This document shows positions 36,054-44,342 of a stretch of 64,000 nucleotides of DNA, one piece after another. Made by a program: the position numbers and the translations under genes. A model generated the notes under the pieces. The model had not been told where the DNA came from, did no database searches, and saw only the letters and a list, made by a program, of their open reading frames with translations. The DNA is from Pontibacter amylolyticus (GTDB lineage Bacteria; Bacteroidota; Bacteroidia; Cytophagales; Hymenobacteraceae). The DNA is taken from assembly GCF_014638845.1 (NCBI RefSeq), contig NZ_BMFP01000001.1:841566-905565 (forward strand), given 5' to 3'. The first letter of the stretch is position 1, and each line of letters starts with the position of its first letter.

Positions 36054-36914
36054 ATGGAAAGGCCCTATCATTACCTACAAGACAAATCCCGCAGTAAACC
36101 CAGCATTTTGCTGTTAGCAATTGTGCTGCTTGCCACCAGCCTTCCTTCCTGTCAGTCTTCCAATAACGTCGTAAAAAATACAGATGCTAAAGAAAAAACT
36201 GCTTTAACAGTTGACAAAAGTAGGTCTGATGTCGGCGCCAATTACAGCGAGGGTTATACCTCCAACACGTTGGAAGTTCATAAAATAGCTGATCAGGTAT
36301 ACCAGCACCTCTCCTTCTTGGAAACCCAAAGCTTCGGAAAAGTACCGTGCAACGGCATGGTAGTGATCGATCAGCAGGAAGCCATCATCTTTGACACGCC
36401 AACAACAGACCAGGCCTCTCTGGAGCTGATCCATTGGGTAGAGCAAAAACTGGGATGCCAGGTAAAAGCGGTTGTCGCCACGCACTTTCACGAAGACTGC
36501 CTCGGCGGACTGCAGGCTTTCCAGCAGCACGGCATCCCGACCTACGCCAGCCACAGGACCATTGCCCTCGCCAAAGCCAACCAGAGTGCCGTTCCGGAAA
36601 ATGGTTTTGATCAAGAGCTGACCTTTGAAATCGGAAGCGAAAAAGTGCAGGTCCTATACCCGGGCAAAGGGCACACGCATGACAATGTGGTAGGCTACTT
36701 TCCGAAGGCAGATGCCATGTTTGGCGGCTGCCTGATCAAGGAGATGGGCGCTGGCAAAGGCAACCTGGCCGATGCTGACACGGTCGCCTGGCCCAAGACA
36801 GTGGCAGAGCTGAAAGCAGCATACCCACATGTGAAGCATGTTATTCCGGGACACGGCAAAGTGGGCGGCTCTGAAATACTTGACTATACTATGCGTCTGT
36901 TTGAGCAAAAATAA
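36054..36914 (+). CDS. Subclass B1 metallo-beta-lactamase, lipid-anchored
   Basis: 286-aa zinc hydrolase predicted to open beta-lactam rings, carbapenems included. All B1 zinc ligands are present: His144-x-His146-x-Asp148 in ATHFHEDCLGG, His207 in GKGHTHDN, Cys226 in FGGCLIKEM (with Lys229 in the substrate-binding position) and His267 in VIPGHG. GNLADAD matches the B1 Asn loop. The N-terminus has a leader and lipobox SLPSC (Cys33), implying membrane anchoring, as known for NDM-1. It lies 33 nt after the glycosyltransferase operon. No mobile element, integron or resistance neighbour is visible, so it looks chromosomal and intrinsic. Confidence 0.9.
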   Translation: MERPYHYLQDKSRSKPSILLLAIVLLATSLPSCQSSNNVVKNTDAKEKTALTVDKSRSDVGANYSEGYTSNTLEVHKIADQVYQHLSFLETQSFGKVPCNGMVVIDQQEAIIFDTPTTDQASLELIHWVEQKLGCQVKAVVATHFHEDCLGGLQAFQQHGIPTYASHRTIALAKANQSAVPENGFDQELTFEIGSEKVQVLYPGKGHTHDNVVGYFPKADAMFGGCLIKEMGAGKGNLADADTVAWPKTVAELKAAYPHVKHVIPGHGKVGGSEILDYTMRLFEQK

Positions 36915-36955
36915 GGTATAGATAGAGAGAACCCTTTTGCTCGTAGCTATACCTT
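36913..36955. repeat. Inverted pair of the iterated motif after the metallo-beta-lactamase gene
   Basis: AAGGTATAG (36913-36921, beginning in the stop codon TAA) and CTATACCTT (36947-36955) form a 9-bp inverted repeat with a 25-nt spacer. The right copy continues as TACCTTTC, close to a -7 box, 17 nt before the next gene. Confidence 0.6.
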
Positions 36956-36971
36956 TCTTTGATACTGCCAA

Positions 36972-37388
36972 ATGCAGATGAAAACATTAAGCTTAATCTC
37001 AGCAACCGCCTTGCTCCTGGTCCACACAGTTAATTGTCAGCCGACGATCATGGATGCGAAAGAAGGTGAAAAGCGGGCAGAGAGCATACTGCTGTCCAGG
37101 TACGGGGCCTTTATTGAGAAGAGCGAGTTTTTAGCTCCCGGTGGAATCATCACCGCGACTAACTCCAAACTCATTTTCACGCCCATCAAGACACTCCTTC
37201 GCCAGCATGTCAGCATCACAGAGATTCCGTTAAACGAAATAACAGCGGTGAAGAGAACAAATACCTTTGGGATCGTGCCGAATGGTCTTGTGCTGCAACT
37301 CCAGGATGGCTCAAGTCTAAAGCTCAAAACGATTGTTTTCAGAAGGAAAAAGCTTTACCACCTGCTTTTGGACCAAACAGAACGGTGA
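36972..37388 (+). CDS. Secreted PH/GRAM-like small protein, unknown function
   Basis: 138-aa protein with a leader (residues 3-22; VNCQ could be a lipobox or a plain cleavage site). The mature domain has ESILLSRYGAFIEKSEFLAPGG-type strands, then SITEIPLNEITAVKRTNTFG and a repeated beta pattern as in PH/GRAM folds. An alternative start is ATG at 36978. Single gene close behind the metallo-beta-lactamase gene (57 nt). Function unknown. Confidence 0.6.
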   Translation: MQMKTLSLISATALLLVHTVNCQPTIMDAKEGEKRAESILLSRYGAFIEKSEFLAPGGIITATNSKLIFTPIKTLLRQHVSITEIPLNEITAVKRTNTFGIVPNGLVLQLQDGSSLKLKTIVFRRKKLYHLLLDQTER

Positions 37389-37465
37389 GTCATGCGGATG
37401 AAAATCACTGAACCTACCAAAGTTTAACCTGTAGATTCGGTTCAGCCTCAGCTATTGTCTTCCCC

Positions 37466-38149
37466 TTACTCCTCCCCAATATCCCTTAAGGGCTCCGTCA
37501 GAAAGTCATTGAAGGGCTTCACGGCTTTAAAGCCCTCCAACAGGGTACTCATAAAGTCTTTGCTGAGCACGACTTTGTCGGGTAGCGGCATGGTGGCGTT
37601 CCAGCTCTTGAAGCGGAGGTACTCGATAGCGGGATTGTCTTTGTCGTAGCCCTTTGGGGTGGTCTTGAGCTGCTCGCCCTGTATGCTGCCGAAACGGTTT
37701 TTGAAATCAGGCGCCTGGATAATGCGTTCCAATCCGTCGAGGTTGTAATCTATTTCCTGGCGCACGGCTTTCAGGTAGTCTGCGGGTGGCATCCAGAGCC
37801 CGCCGGCCAGGAAGGAATTGTTGTTGGCGGCCAGGTGCAGGTAGTAGCCCGGCAGAATAGACTTGCGGCCCCCTTCGGCAACATAAGCCCCGAAGTGGTC
37901 TTTGTACGGGCGTTTGTCGTTAGAGAAGCGCACGTCGCGGTAAATGCGAAACACCAGGTCCTTGCCCTTCTGCCCGATCGCCACGGGTTCAAACAGCGCC
38001 ATCTCCTCGAGCATTTCATCCAGAAAATCCAGGTAGTTCTTGCGGGCGGCATCGTAGCGCTTCTTGTTTTCCTGAAACCACTCGCGGTTGTTGTTCTGTG
38101 TCAGATCGGCCAGAAAGGCCAGTGTGCTTTTGTCTATTGTTGTTGCCAT
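37466..38149 (-). CDS. DUF2461 protein
   Basis: 227-aa cytoplasmic protein of the DUF2461 family. It shows the typical N-terminus (LAFLADLTQNNNREWFQENKKRYD), the block VFRIYRDVRFSNDKRPYKDHFGAYV and the LHLAANNNSFLAGGLWMP strand. Members are widespread in Bacteroidetes and their function is unknown. ATG at 38149 begins the family-like MATTIDKSTL; the open frame to 38335 is non-coding. Confidence 0.92.
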   Translation of the reverse strand: MATTIDKSTLAFLADLTQNNNREWFQENKKRYDAARKNYLDFLDEMLEEMALFEPVAIGQKGKDLVFRIYRDVRFSNDKRPYKDHFGAYVAEGGRKSILPGYYLHLAANNNSFLAGGLWMPPADYLKAVRQEIDYNLDGLERIIQAPDFKNRFGSIQGEQLKTTPKGYDKDNPAIEYLRFKSWNATMPLPDKVVLSKDFMSTLLEGFKAVKPFNDFLTEPLRDIGEE

Positions 38150-38351
38150 GGGCTGATCTTGTCGTGCTTTTAGCGGTGCCTTGGCTATTGTACTGCCTGA
38201 TGGGCAGCTTTGTTTGTAACCTTGCCAGGGAAGCCAATTTATACCTTTGCGCTGAGCAAACCAATTGCCAGGGCAAGATGTTTTATTTATAAGATTGCGC
38301 CTTCTTTGAACTGAATGCGTACATCCAACAACCAACGCTTAGCTACTGCCC

Positions 38352-39509
38352 ATGGCACGCCTGCTTATTCCGATCCTGCTGTTTCTATACGCTCTGCCAG
38401 GTATAGCCAGCGACTCTACGGAGGTATGGTTGCTCGTGCCGAATCAGAAACAACAACTCCGGCTGGCCATTGCGCAGTACGAAGGATTGAAAGACAGCGT
38501 CTGGCACACCTTCCCGGGCAACCTGCTGCTCCGCCCGGGCGACACCAGCCGCTATACCCCGGATCTGCGCACCAATCTACTCCTGACCGGCGACCTGGCC
38601 AGTGCCGATACTACAGAAAATGCAACCTATTACACCCGTCAACTGGCAGCGGCCGTCGTGCGTTTCCAGGCGAGGCATGCGCTCAAAGCCGACAGCATTG
38701 TAGGGCCGCGCACCGTCGCCGCACTCAACGTGTCGCCTCAGCAGCGGCTGCGGCAGTTGCAGCATAGCCTGCAACGCTGGGAGGCCTTTAGCCGCGACCT
38801 GCCCCAGCCCTACCTCATCGTCAACATACCCGACTATACCTTGCGGCTGATCGACAAGAACAGTGTCCTGCTGCACATGCGCACCATTGTGGGCAAACCC
38901 AACGTACCTACCATCGTCAACCATACCAAGCTGCATACCATCGTTTTTAACCCGTACTGGTACATCCCCAACTCCATCGCCTCCAAAGAAATTCTGCCTA
39001 TTCTGAAACGGAACCCCGGCTACCTGGCCAAGCGCGACATGGAGCTGTTTAAACCGGCTGCTTTGGGAGGGTGGCAAAAAATAAGCCCCTGGAGCGTGGA
39101 TTGGAGTACCGTTACGGCTGCTGGTTTCAATTACCGGATCGTGCAGGTGACGGGGCAGCACAATGAGCTCGGTCTTGTGAAGTTCCTGTTCGACACCCGT
39201 GTGAGCCAGTACCTGCACGACACCAAAGACAGGCACCTGTTCGCGTTGGAGCGGCGGGCGCTCAGCCACGGCTGCATCCGCTTGCAAAATCCCGGTGACC
39301 TGGCGCTATACCTGTTGCAGGAGCGGAGCGGCCTATCGGACAAGCGCATTGAAAAGGTGCTGACATCTGACAAAGACGAGCAGTTCATCCGACTCAAAAA
39401 GCCCGTGCCCCTGGTCATCGTATACCTGACGGCCTGGGCCGATGAGTCTTCCGTCATTCAGTTTCGGGAGGATATCTATGGATATGACAAACCAGAAACG
39501 GTGCAGTAG
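38352..39509 (+). CDS. L,D-transpeptidase of YcbB/YkuD type, secreted
   Basis: 385-aa cell-wall enzyme. A signal peptide (1-19) is followed by a peptidoglycan-binding-like helical segment (AVVRFQARHALKADSIVGPR, about 100-125) and the YkuD catalytic domain (about 155-340) with the motif His306-Gly-Cys308 in ALSHGCIRLQNP. It would form 3-3 cross-links in peptidoglycan by a mechanism insensitive to most penicillins. A TATACCTTTG box lies at 38241-38249 about 100 nt upstream. Single gene. Confidence 0.92.
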   Translation: MARLLIPILLFLYALPGIASDSTEVWLLVPNQKQQLRLAIAQYEGLKDSVWHTFPGNLLLRPGDTSRYTPDLRTNLLLTGDLASADTTENATYYTRQLAAAVVRFQARHALKADSIVGPRTVAALNVSPQQRLRQLQHSLQRWEAFSRDLPQPYLIVNIPDYTLRLIDKNSVLLHMRTIVGKPNVPTIVNHTKLHTIVFNPYWYIPNSIASKEILPILKRNPGYLAKRDMELFKPAALGGWQKISPWSVDWSTVTAAGFNYRIVQVTGQHNELGLVKFLFDTRVSQYLHDTKDRHLFALERRALSHGCIRLQNPGDLALYLLQERSGLSDKRIEKVLTSDKDEQFIRLKKPVPLVIVYLTAWADESSVIQFREDIYGYDKPETVQ

Positions 39510-39520
39510 GAGCAGTAAGT

Positions 39521-40126
39521 TTAGCTGAGTTCCGGCCAGTTTTCCTGCAGGTCCTCCAGCTCGTCCACATCCGAGAGGTAGGGCAGCAAGGTATGGCGCA
39601 GGTGCAGGCGCTCGATGTCCGCAATGGTATCCGGAAAAACGTGCTCGGTGCTCCAGCGTTTGTTCTGAAATAAATCACGGTAAAGCTGCGTCATACCCAG
39701 CAAATAGTAACCACCATCCAGGGCAGGACCGATCACTACCTCGTGCGTTTTCAATTCCTCAACCGCTTGGCTAATGATCTCGGAAGTAAGCTGCGGACAG
39801 TCGCTGCCAATGATCACCACGGAGGTATAGCCCTCGGCAAAAGCCGCTTCAAAAGCCCGTTTCATCTTCTCGCCCAGATCGCCTTCGGGGTGCTGTAACT
39901 TTTTGATGTAATGCTGCGCGGGCCAGAGGTCGTCCTCTTCCACTTTTTCAGAATAGTACAGCACTTTGTCCATGGGCAGGTGCCGGGTGATGTCCCGGGT
40001 ATGGCGGAGCAGGTGCAGGTAAATGTCGAGCGCCATTTCAGGCCCCACACTGGCCGCCAGCCGGGTTTTCACCTTGCCCAGCTCCGGATTGCGGACAAAG
40101 AGCATCAACAGGTTTTTCTCAGTCAT
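39521..40126 (-). CDS. DUF2064 glycosyltransferase of ArsS/rSAM clusters
   Basis: 201-aa GT-A-fold protein of the DUF2064 group annotated as rSAM/selenodomain-associated or arsenosugar-biosynthesis transferase. Motifs are LLMLFVRNPELGKVKTRLA at the start, VVIIGSDCPQL (metal-binding Asp) and VVIGPALDGGYYLLGM. ATG at 40126 is chosen over 40177 because it gives the family N-terminus and an 8-nt overlap with the rhodanese gene, so the two are translationally coupled. It is the last gene of the five-gene cluster. A sugar donor role is inferred. Confidence 0.85.
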   Translation of the reverse strand: MTEKNLLMLFVRNPELGKVKTRLAASVGPEMALDIYLHLLRHTRDITRHLPMDKVLYYSEKVEEDDLWPAQHYIKKLQHPEGDLGEKMKRAFEAAFAEGYTSVVIIGSDCPQLTSEIISQAVEELKTHEVVIGPALDGGYYLLGMTQLYRDLFQNKRWSTEHVFPDTIADIERLHLRHTLLPYLSDVDELEDLQENWPELS

Positions 40127-40637
40127 ACACTTTTTCTCCTTTGCGCAGCCAAATGCCCCAGACGCGGGTATAGGCATGCACTTTTGTAGTTTGGCCCTGC
40201 GCGTCGTGCACAGGCAGCCCTTGATTTATCCATTCAAACAGGCCGCCGTGCAGGTTTCGCACCTTGGTATAGCCAGCTTTCTGCAGCCGCTCGCCTATTT
40301 TTTCGCTGCGGTAACCAACAGCGCAGTATACCACAAGGGGCGTATTTGGGGGTACGTCTTTCAGGTCAGAAAGGTCAAAGTCTGTATAGCCTACATACCT
40401 GGCACCGGGCAGGTGACTTACCCGGTACTCGGCTTCGCTGCGGGTGTCGAGGAGCAGCAGGGCTATACCTTGGTTTAGCTGTTGCTGCACTTGCGCCGTC
40501 GAAATGGTGTCCACGCTGTGGCTGTACAGCTGCCGGAGCATCAGGTGATATGCTGCATCGGAAGGCTGTTTGCAAGCTGACAGCAGCATGAAAAACGATA
40601 AAGCCAGGTATAGCCGATGGTGCCGGGTAGAGCGCAT
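40119..40637 (-). CDS. Rhodanese-domain lipoprotein
   Basis: 172-aa lipoprotein (lipobox LLSAC, Cys22) carrying one rhodanese domain: LLLDTRSEAEYRVSHLPGA and the active-site loop with Cys105 in YCAVGYRSE. Cys105 is the expected sulfur- or arsenic-oxyanion-handling residue. It lies 7 nt after the radical SAM gene and overlaps the DUF2064 gene by 8 nt, so it belongs to the cluster. An extracytoplasmic rhodanese in this cluster is notable; its substrate (sulfur, selenium or arsenic) is unknown. Confidence 0.85.
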   Translation of the reverse strand: MRSTRHHRLYLALSFFMLLSACKQPSDAAYHLMLRQLYSHSVDTISTAQVQQQLNQGIALLLLDTRSEAEYRVSHLPGARYVGYTDFDLSDLKDVPPNTPLVVYCAVGYRSEKIGERLQKAGYTKVRNLHGGLFEWINQGLPVHDAQGQTTKVHAYTRVWGIWLRKGEKVYD

Positions 40638-40644
40638 AAGCAGA

Positions 40645-41709
40645 TCAGGTGGTGGAGCCGCCGCAACTGGAGCCAGCCCCGGCGGTGCAACCGTAACAAT
40701 GCTGATCCAGCACGATCTGTCGCCTGTCAAGCTGGTCCAGGTCAAAGTCGCGGATGTGCTGCGGCGTGCCGGGCTGTACCTTCAGCTCCAGCATCTGGTT
40801 AAAGTCGCAGTCATAGAGGGCGCCGTCCCAACCCACCGAAATGGTGTTGCGGCACATCACATTGACCGCCGCCACGGGGTTGAAGGCCGTCACCAGCTTT
40901 TCCATGTAGCTGCTGTAGTTACCGCTTTCCACCAGGTAGTCGAGGTAGCGGCTGATGGGCAGATTGGTGATGCAGAACAGGTTGTTGAATTCGATGTCGT
41001 ACCCGCTCTTTAACCGGCGTTTAAACTCCCCTTCCAGCGATTTCTGACCCGCAGGCAAAAAAGCACCCGACGGATTGTAGACCAGGTTCAGTTCCAGGCC
41101 ACTCCCCTCCTGTCCGTACCCCACCTGGTTGAGCATCTGGAGCGCTTTGATGGATTTTTCGAACACGCCATCGCCGCGCTGGGCATCGGTGCGGGAAGCT
41201 GAAAAATAGGGCAGCGAAGACACCACCTGCACCTGGTGCGCTTTGAAAAACTCCGGCAGGTCGTGGTATTTGGGATTGGCCAGGATGATGGTGAGGTTGC
41301 AGCGCACGATCACCTGCCGCCCCATAGCTGAGAGTTGCTCCACAAACCAACGGAAATCCGGGTTCATCTCTGGGGCACCGCCCGTCAGGTCCACCGTTGT
41401 AAGCTGCGGTGATTTGGCCAGGGCATCGAGGCAGAGTTGCATCGTGTCGCGGGTCATGATCTCCTTGCGGTCCGGGCCGGCGTCAACGTGGCAGTGGCGA
41501 CAGGTCTGGTTGCACATCTTGCCCACGTTCACCTGCAGAATGGTGGTACCGGTGGGCCGTAAAGGGTATAGCTGGTGCTGTTGCAATTTGGCTCCGAAGA
41601 GTGGGAAATCGCCTTCTTCCGTTCCCGCATGCTGCAGCACCTCCAGCTGGAAAGCCGGGTTGGCAAACTGGTGCTGCTGCGCCTTCAGCGATTTAACAGG
41701 TATAGGCAT
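40645..41709 (-). CDS. arsS: Radical SAM protein, ArsS type (arsenosugar biosynthesis)
   Basis: 354-aa radical SAM enzyme. The [4Fe-4S] motif is Cys66-x3-Cys70-x2-Cys73 in MCNQTCRHCHVDAG; the SAM region is VDLTGGAPEMN. The C-terminal domain is Cys-rich and ends CYGCTAGAGSSCGG (Cys338, Cys341, Cys349), the site that carries selenocysteine in some relatives; here it is all Cys. ArsS is proposed to build the 5'-deoxyadenosyl-arsenic bond of oxo-arsenosugars from dimethylarsenite. The methyltransferase ArsM is not in this window. It lies 3 nt from the AhpD-like gene. Confidence 0.88.
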   Translation of the reverse strand: MPIPVKSLKAQQHQFANPAFQLEVLQHAGTEEGDFPLFGAKLQQHQLYPLRPTGTTILQVNVGKMCNQTCRHCHVDAGPDRKEIMTRDTMQLCLDALAKSPQLTTVDLTGGAPEMNPDFRWFVEQLSAMGRQVIVRCNLTIILANPKYHDLPEFFKAHQVQVVSSLPYFSASRTDAQRGDGVFEKSIKALQMLNQVGYGQEGSGLELNLVYNPSGAFLPAGQKSLEGEFKRRLKSGYDIEFNNLFCITNLPISRYLDYLVESGNYSSYMEKLVTAFNPVAAVNVMCRNTISVGWDGALYDCDFNQMLELKVQPGTPQHIRDFDLDQLDRRQIVLDQHCYGCTAGAGSSCGGSTT

Positions 41710-41712
41710 GGG

Positions 41713-42048
41713 CTACATGGTCAGGTCCTTGATCTTGTTCATCATCTGCACGCCGTGCACCAGCGCAGCGCCGCCCTTTATGGCGGCGGCCACGTGCACG
41801 GCTTCCATCATCTGGTTTTCGTCGGCACCTTTTTCGAGGCAGTCAGAGGTATAGGCGTCGATGCAGTAAGGGCATTGCACGGCGTGCGACACGGCCAGGG
41901 CGATCAGGGCTTTTTCGCGCTCGGTCAGGGCACCCTCTTTGAAAACCTCACCATAGTAATCGAAAAACTTGCGGCCCATCTCGGGCTGCAGCTCGCTTAT
42001 GTTCCCGAATTTCTTCAGGTCCGCCGGATTGTAATACGTATTTTCCAT
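41713..42048 (-). CDS. AhpD/CMD-like protein of the ArsS cluster
   Basis: 111-aa all-helical carboxymuconolactone-decarboxylase/AhpD-like protein. The redox motif CPYCIDAY (Cys59, Cys62) and the nearby Cys70 match the arsenosugar-biosynthesis-associated peroxidase-like proteins found beside ArsS. It probably acts as a thiol reductant or peroxidase for the cluster; this is inference from context. Stop and next start are separated by only 3 nt. Confidence 0.87.
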   Translation of the reverse strand: MENTYYNPADLKKFGNISELQPEMGRKFFDYYGEVFKEGALTEREKALIALAVSHAVQCPYCIDAYTSDCLEKGADENQMMEAVHVAAAIKGGAALVHGVQMMNKIKDLTM

Positions 42049-42107
42049 AGAAGTATAAAGTCTTATTTACCCTTAAAGGTAACAAGAAACCAGTGACTCC
42101 TGTTGCG

Positions 42108-42728
42108 TTAGTCCAGAATAGCGCTGAGCTGCCTGTGCAGATGATGGTAAACGGGGAGGATGTTTAATTGGAGTGAAAGGTCGGCTCCGCTTCCTGCTTC
42201 GGTCTTTTCGTCAAGCACCGTCAGGCTGCCCATGCTGGCCTGCATGCGGTAGCCGTAGAGCACCAGTTCGTTCAGCAGTTCGTCGGTTTGCCAGTTGAGC
42301 ATGGCCAGCGCCTCGGGGTCGAAGCTGTCGATGTGCAGGCCTACCAGGTAAGCGCCGCCTTTTGTGCCCGGTCCCACCACCATGCGGCCGGTGCTGAGCG
42401 CCTCCTGTGCCAGCACGAGTTCGGTTGAAGTCAGGTCCACGCAGTCAGCTCCGATGCAGATAACGCGCTGATAGCCCATGGAATAAACTTCCTGAAAGGC
42501 ATTGGCCAGGCGTTCTCCAAAATTGCTTCCCTCCTGCCGTTCCGGGTAAATGACCACCAGCGGTATACCGGATCCTTTGGCCACAAACAGGGTATGCTGC
42601 AACAGCAGGTCGGCCGCTTGCTGGTTCAGTTCGGGGCCCTGCTCCTCTGTGAACGTTTTATAGCGGACCTGTTGCTCAGGCGTCTGGGCAAACAGCAAAA
42701 TGACGGTATCGTGTTGAGGCGTATCCAA
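42108..42728 (-). CDS. Second DUF2064-like transferase, cluster head
   Basis: 206-aa GT-A-like protein related to the gene at 39521: VILLFAQTPEQQVRYKTF at the start, VICIGADCVDLTS, and VVGPGTKGGAYLVGL. The active-site region GPGTKGGAYLVG replaces GPALDGGYYLLG of the paralogue, with Lys in place of Asp, so the specificity may differ or activity may be lost. It is the first gene of the minus-strand cluster, 59 nt before the AhpD-like gene. Confidence 0.75.
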   Translation of the reverse strand: MDTPQHDTVILLFAQTPEQQVRYKTFTEEQGPELNQQAADLLLQHTLFVAKGSGIPLVVIYPERQEGSNFGERLANAFQEVYSMGYQRVICIGADCVDLTSTELVLAQEALSTGRMVVGPGTKGGAYLVGLHIDSFDPEALAMLNWQTDELLNELVLYGYRMQASMGSLTVLDEKTEAGSGADLSLQLNILPVYHHLHRQLSAILD

Positions 42729-42977
42729 GGAGGAAGAGTTAAATCAGAGCGTTTTCCGATCAGCGTAAAATCCTTTCGTTGCTCTAATGAGAGGCAATTT
42801 AATAAGAAAGCCGCTATATAAAAGGGAATATTTGCGAAAGAAGTAACAATATCCGCAAAATCCCGCAAATAGAACTTTATCGACACTTTATTTAACCATC
42901 TATTTATAAGATCGTTTCCGGGGGCGGCACAAACGGCCCGGCTTCCGTATATTTACAGCATATCCCAGATTTGAAAA

Positions 42978-44342
42978 ATGGCTATACAAACTATAAACCC
43001 CGCAACCAACGAAATCATCAAGACCTTTGAGGCGCACACAGCTGAACAGGTAGAAGAAAAGCTGAAGGCAGCAGACGAAGCCTTCCGGCAATGGAAAAAA
43101 ACCAGCTTCGGGGAAAGGGCGCGCCTGATGAACCGCTGCGCCGAGATTCTGGAGCAGGATGCTGAGAAGTATGGGCGCATTATTACCCTGGAGATGGGCA
43201 AGCCCATCAAGGACTCGATAGCCGAAGTACAGAAGTGCGCCAAGGTATGCCGCTACTACGCCGAGCATGCTGCCGAATTCCTCAAAGATGAGGAAGTGGA
43301 GTCCGGGGCCAGCCGCAGCCTGATCGCTTACGAGCCATTGGGTGTGGTGCTGGCCGTCATGCCCTGGAATTTTCCGTTCTGGCAGGTGTTCCGTTTCCTG
43401 GCCCCTGCCCTGATGGCGGGTAACGTGGGTGTACTCAAACATGCTTCCAACGTGCCGCAATGCGCGCTGGCTATTGAAGAGATCATTCACAAAGCCGGCT
43501 TCCCGAAAGACGTTTTCCATACCCTGCTGGTAGAGTCCAAAGCAGTAGACGCCATCATCGAGAACCCGATTGTAAAAGCCGTAACTCTGACAGGCAGCGA
43601 AGGCGCCGGGTCCAAAGTGGCCGAAAAAGCGGGCAGTGAGATCAAGAAGACCGTGCTCGAACTGGGCGGCAGCGATCCTTTTATCATTTTGGAGGACGCT
43701 GACCTGGAAGAGGCTTCAACCGTGGCGGTCAAGTCCCGCATGGTGAACACCGGCCAGAGCTGCATTGCCGCCAAACGCTTTATCGTGGTGGAAGGTATAG
43801 CCAATGCTTTTCTGGAGAAGATGAAAGAAAAGATGCAGGCCCTCAAAACCGGCAACCCGCTTACCGACAACTGCGATTACGGTCCGTTGGCCCGCAAAGA
43901 CCTGGCCGAGGAACTAGAAGAACAGGTGCAGCAGTCCGTCAAAAAAGGCGCTAAAGTAGTGCTGGAAGGCGGCCGTGAAGGCAAGGACAGTGCCTACTTC
44001 AAACCGATGATCATCCAAGACCCCAAACCGGGATCGCCCGCCTACGAAGACGAGCTATTCGGCCCTGTTGCCATCGTGTTTGTGGTGAAAGACGAAACAG
44101 AAGCCATCCGGATAGCCAACGACCACCGCTACGGCCTGGCCGGCACCGTTTTCACCGGCAACAAGGAACGCGGCCTGCGCATCGCCCGGCAGGTAGAAAC
44201 CGGCGCCATGTTCGTCAACGCCATGGTCGCTTCCTCTCCCGAAATGCCCTTCGGCGGCATCAAAAAGTCAGGCTATGGCCGTGAGCTCTCTTACATCGGC
44301 ATCCGGGAGTTTACCAACCAGAAGAGTATTTGGGTGGGGTAA
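42978..44342 (+). CDS. NAD(P)-dependent succinate-semialdehyde dehydrogenase
   Basis: 454-aa aldehyde dehydrogenase oxidising succinate semialdehyde to succinate (GABA/4-hydroxybutyrate degradation). ALDH core: PWNFPFWQVFR, TGSEGAGSKVA (cofactor), general base Glu228 in VLELGGSDPF and nucleophile Cys262 in GQSCIAAKRF. The length and the GSDPFI variant fit the short SSADH group common in Bacteroidetes. ATG at 42978 begins MAIQTINPATNE, the usual start. Single gene followed by a repeat-rich spacer. Confidence 0.9.
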   Translation: MAIQTINPATNEIIKTFEAHTAEQVEEKLKAADEAFRQWKKTSFGERARLMNRCAEILEQDAEKYGRIITLEMGKPIKDSIAEVQKCAKVCRYYAEHAAEFLKDEEVESGASRSLIAYEPLGVVLAVMPWNFPFWQVFRFLAPALMAGNVGVLKHASNVPQCALAIEEIIHKAGFPKDVFHTLLVESKAVDAIIENPIVKAVTLTGSEGAGSKVAEKAGSEIKKTVLELGGSDPFIILEDADLEEASTVAVKSRMVNTGQSCIAAKRFIVVEGIANAFLEKMKEKMQALKTGNPLTDNCDYGPLARKDLAEELEEQVQQSVKKGAKVVLEGGREGKDSAYFKPMIIQDPKPGSPAYEDELFGPVAIVFVVKDETEAIRIANDHRYGLAGTVFTGNKERGLRIARQVETGAMFVNAMVASSPEMPFGGIKKSGYGRELSYIGIREFTNQKSIWVG

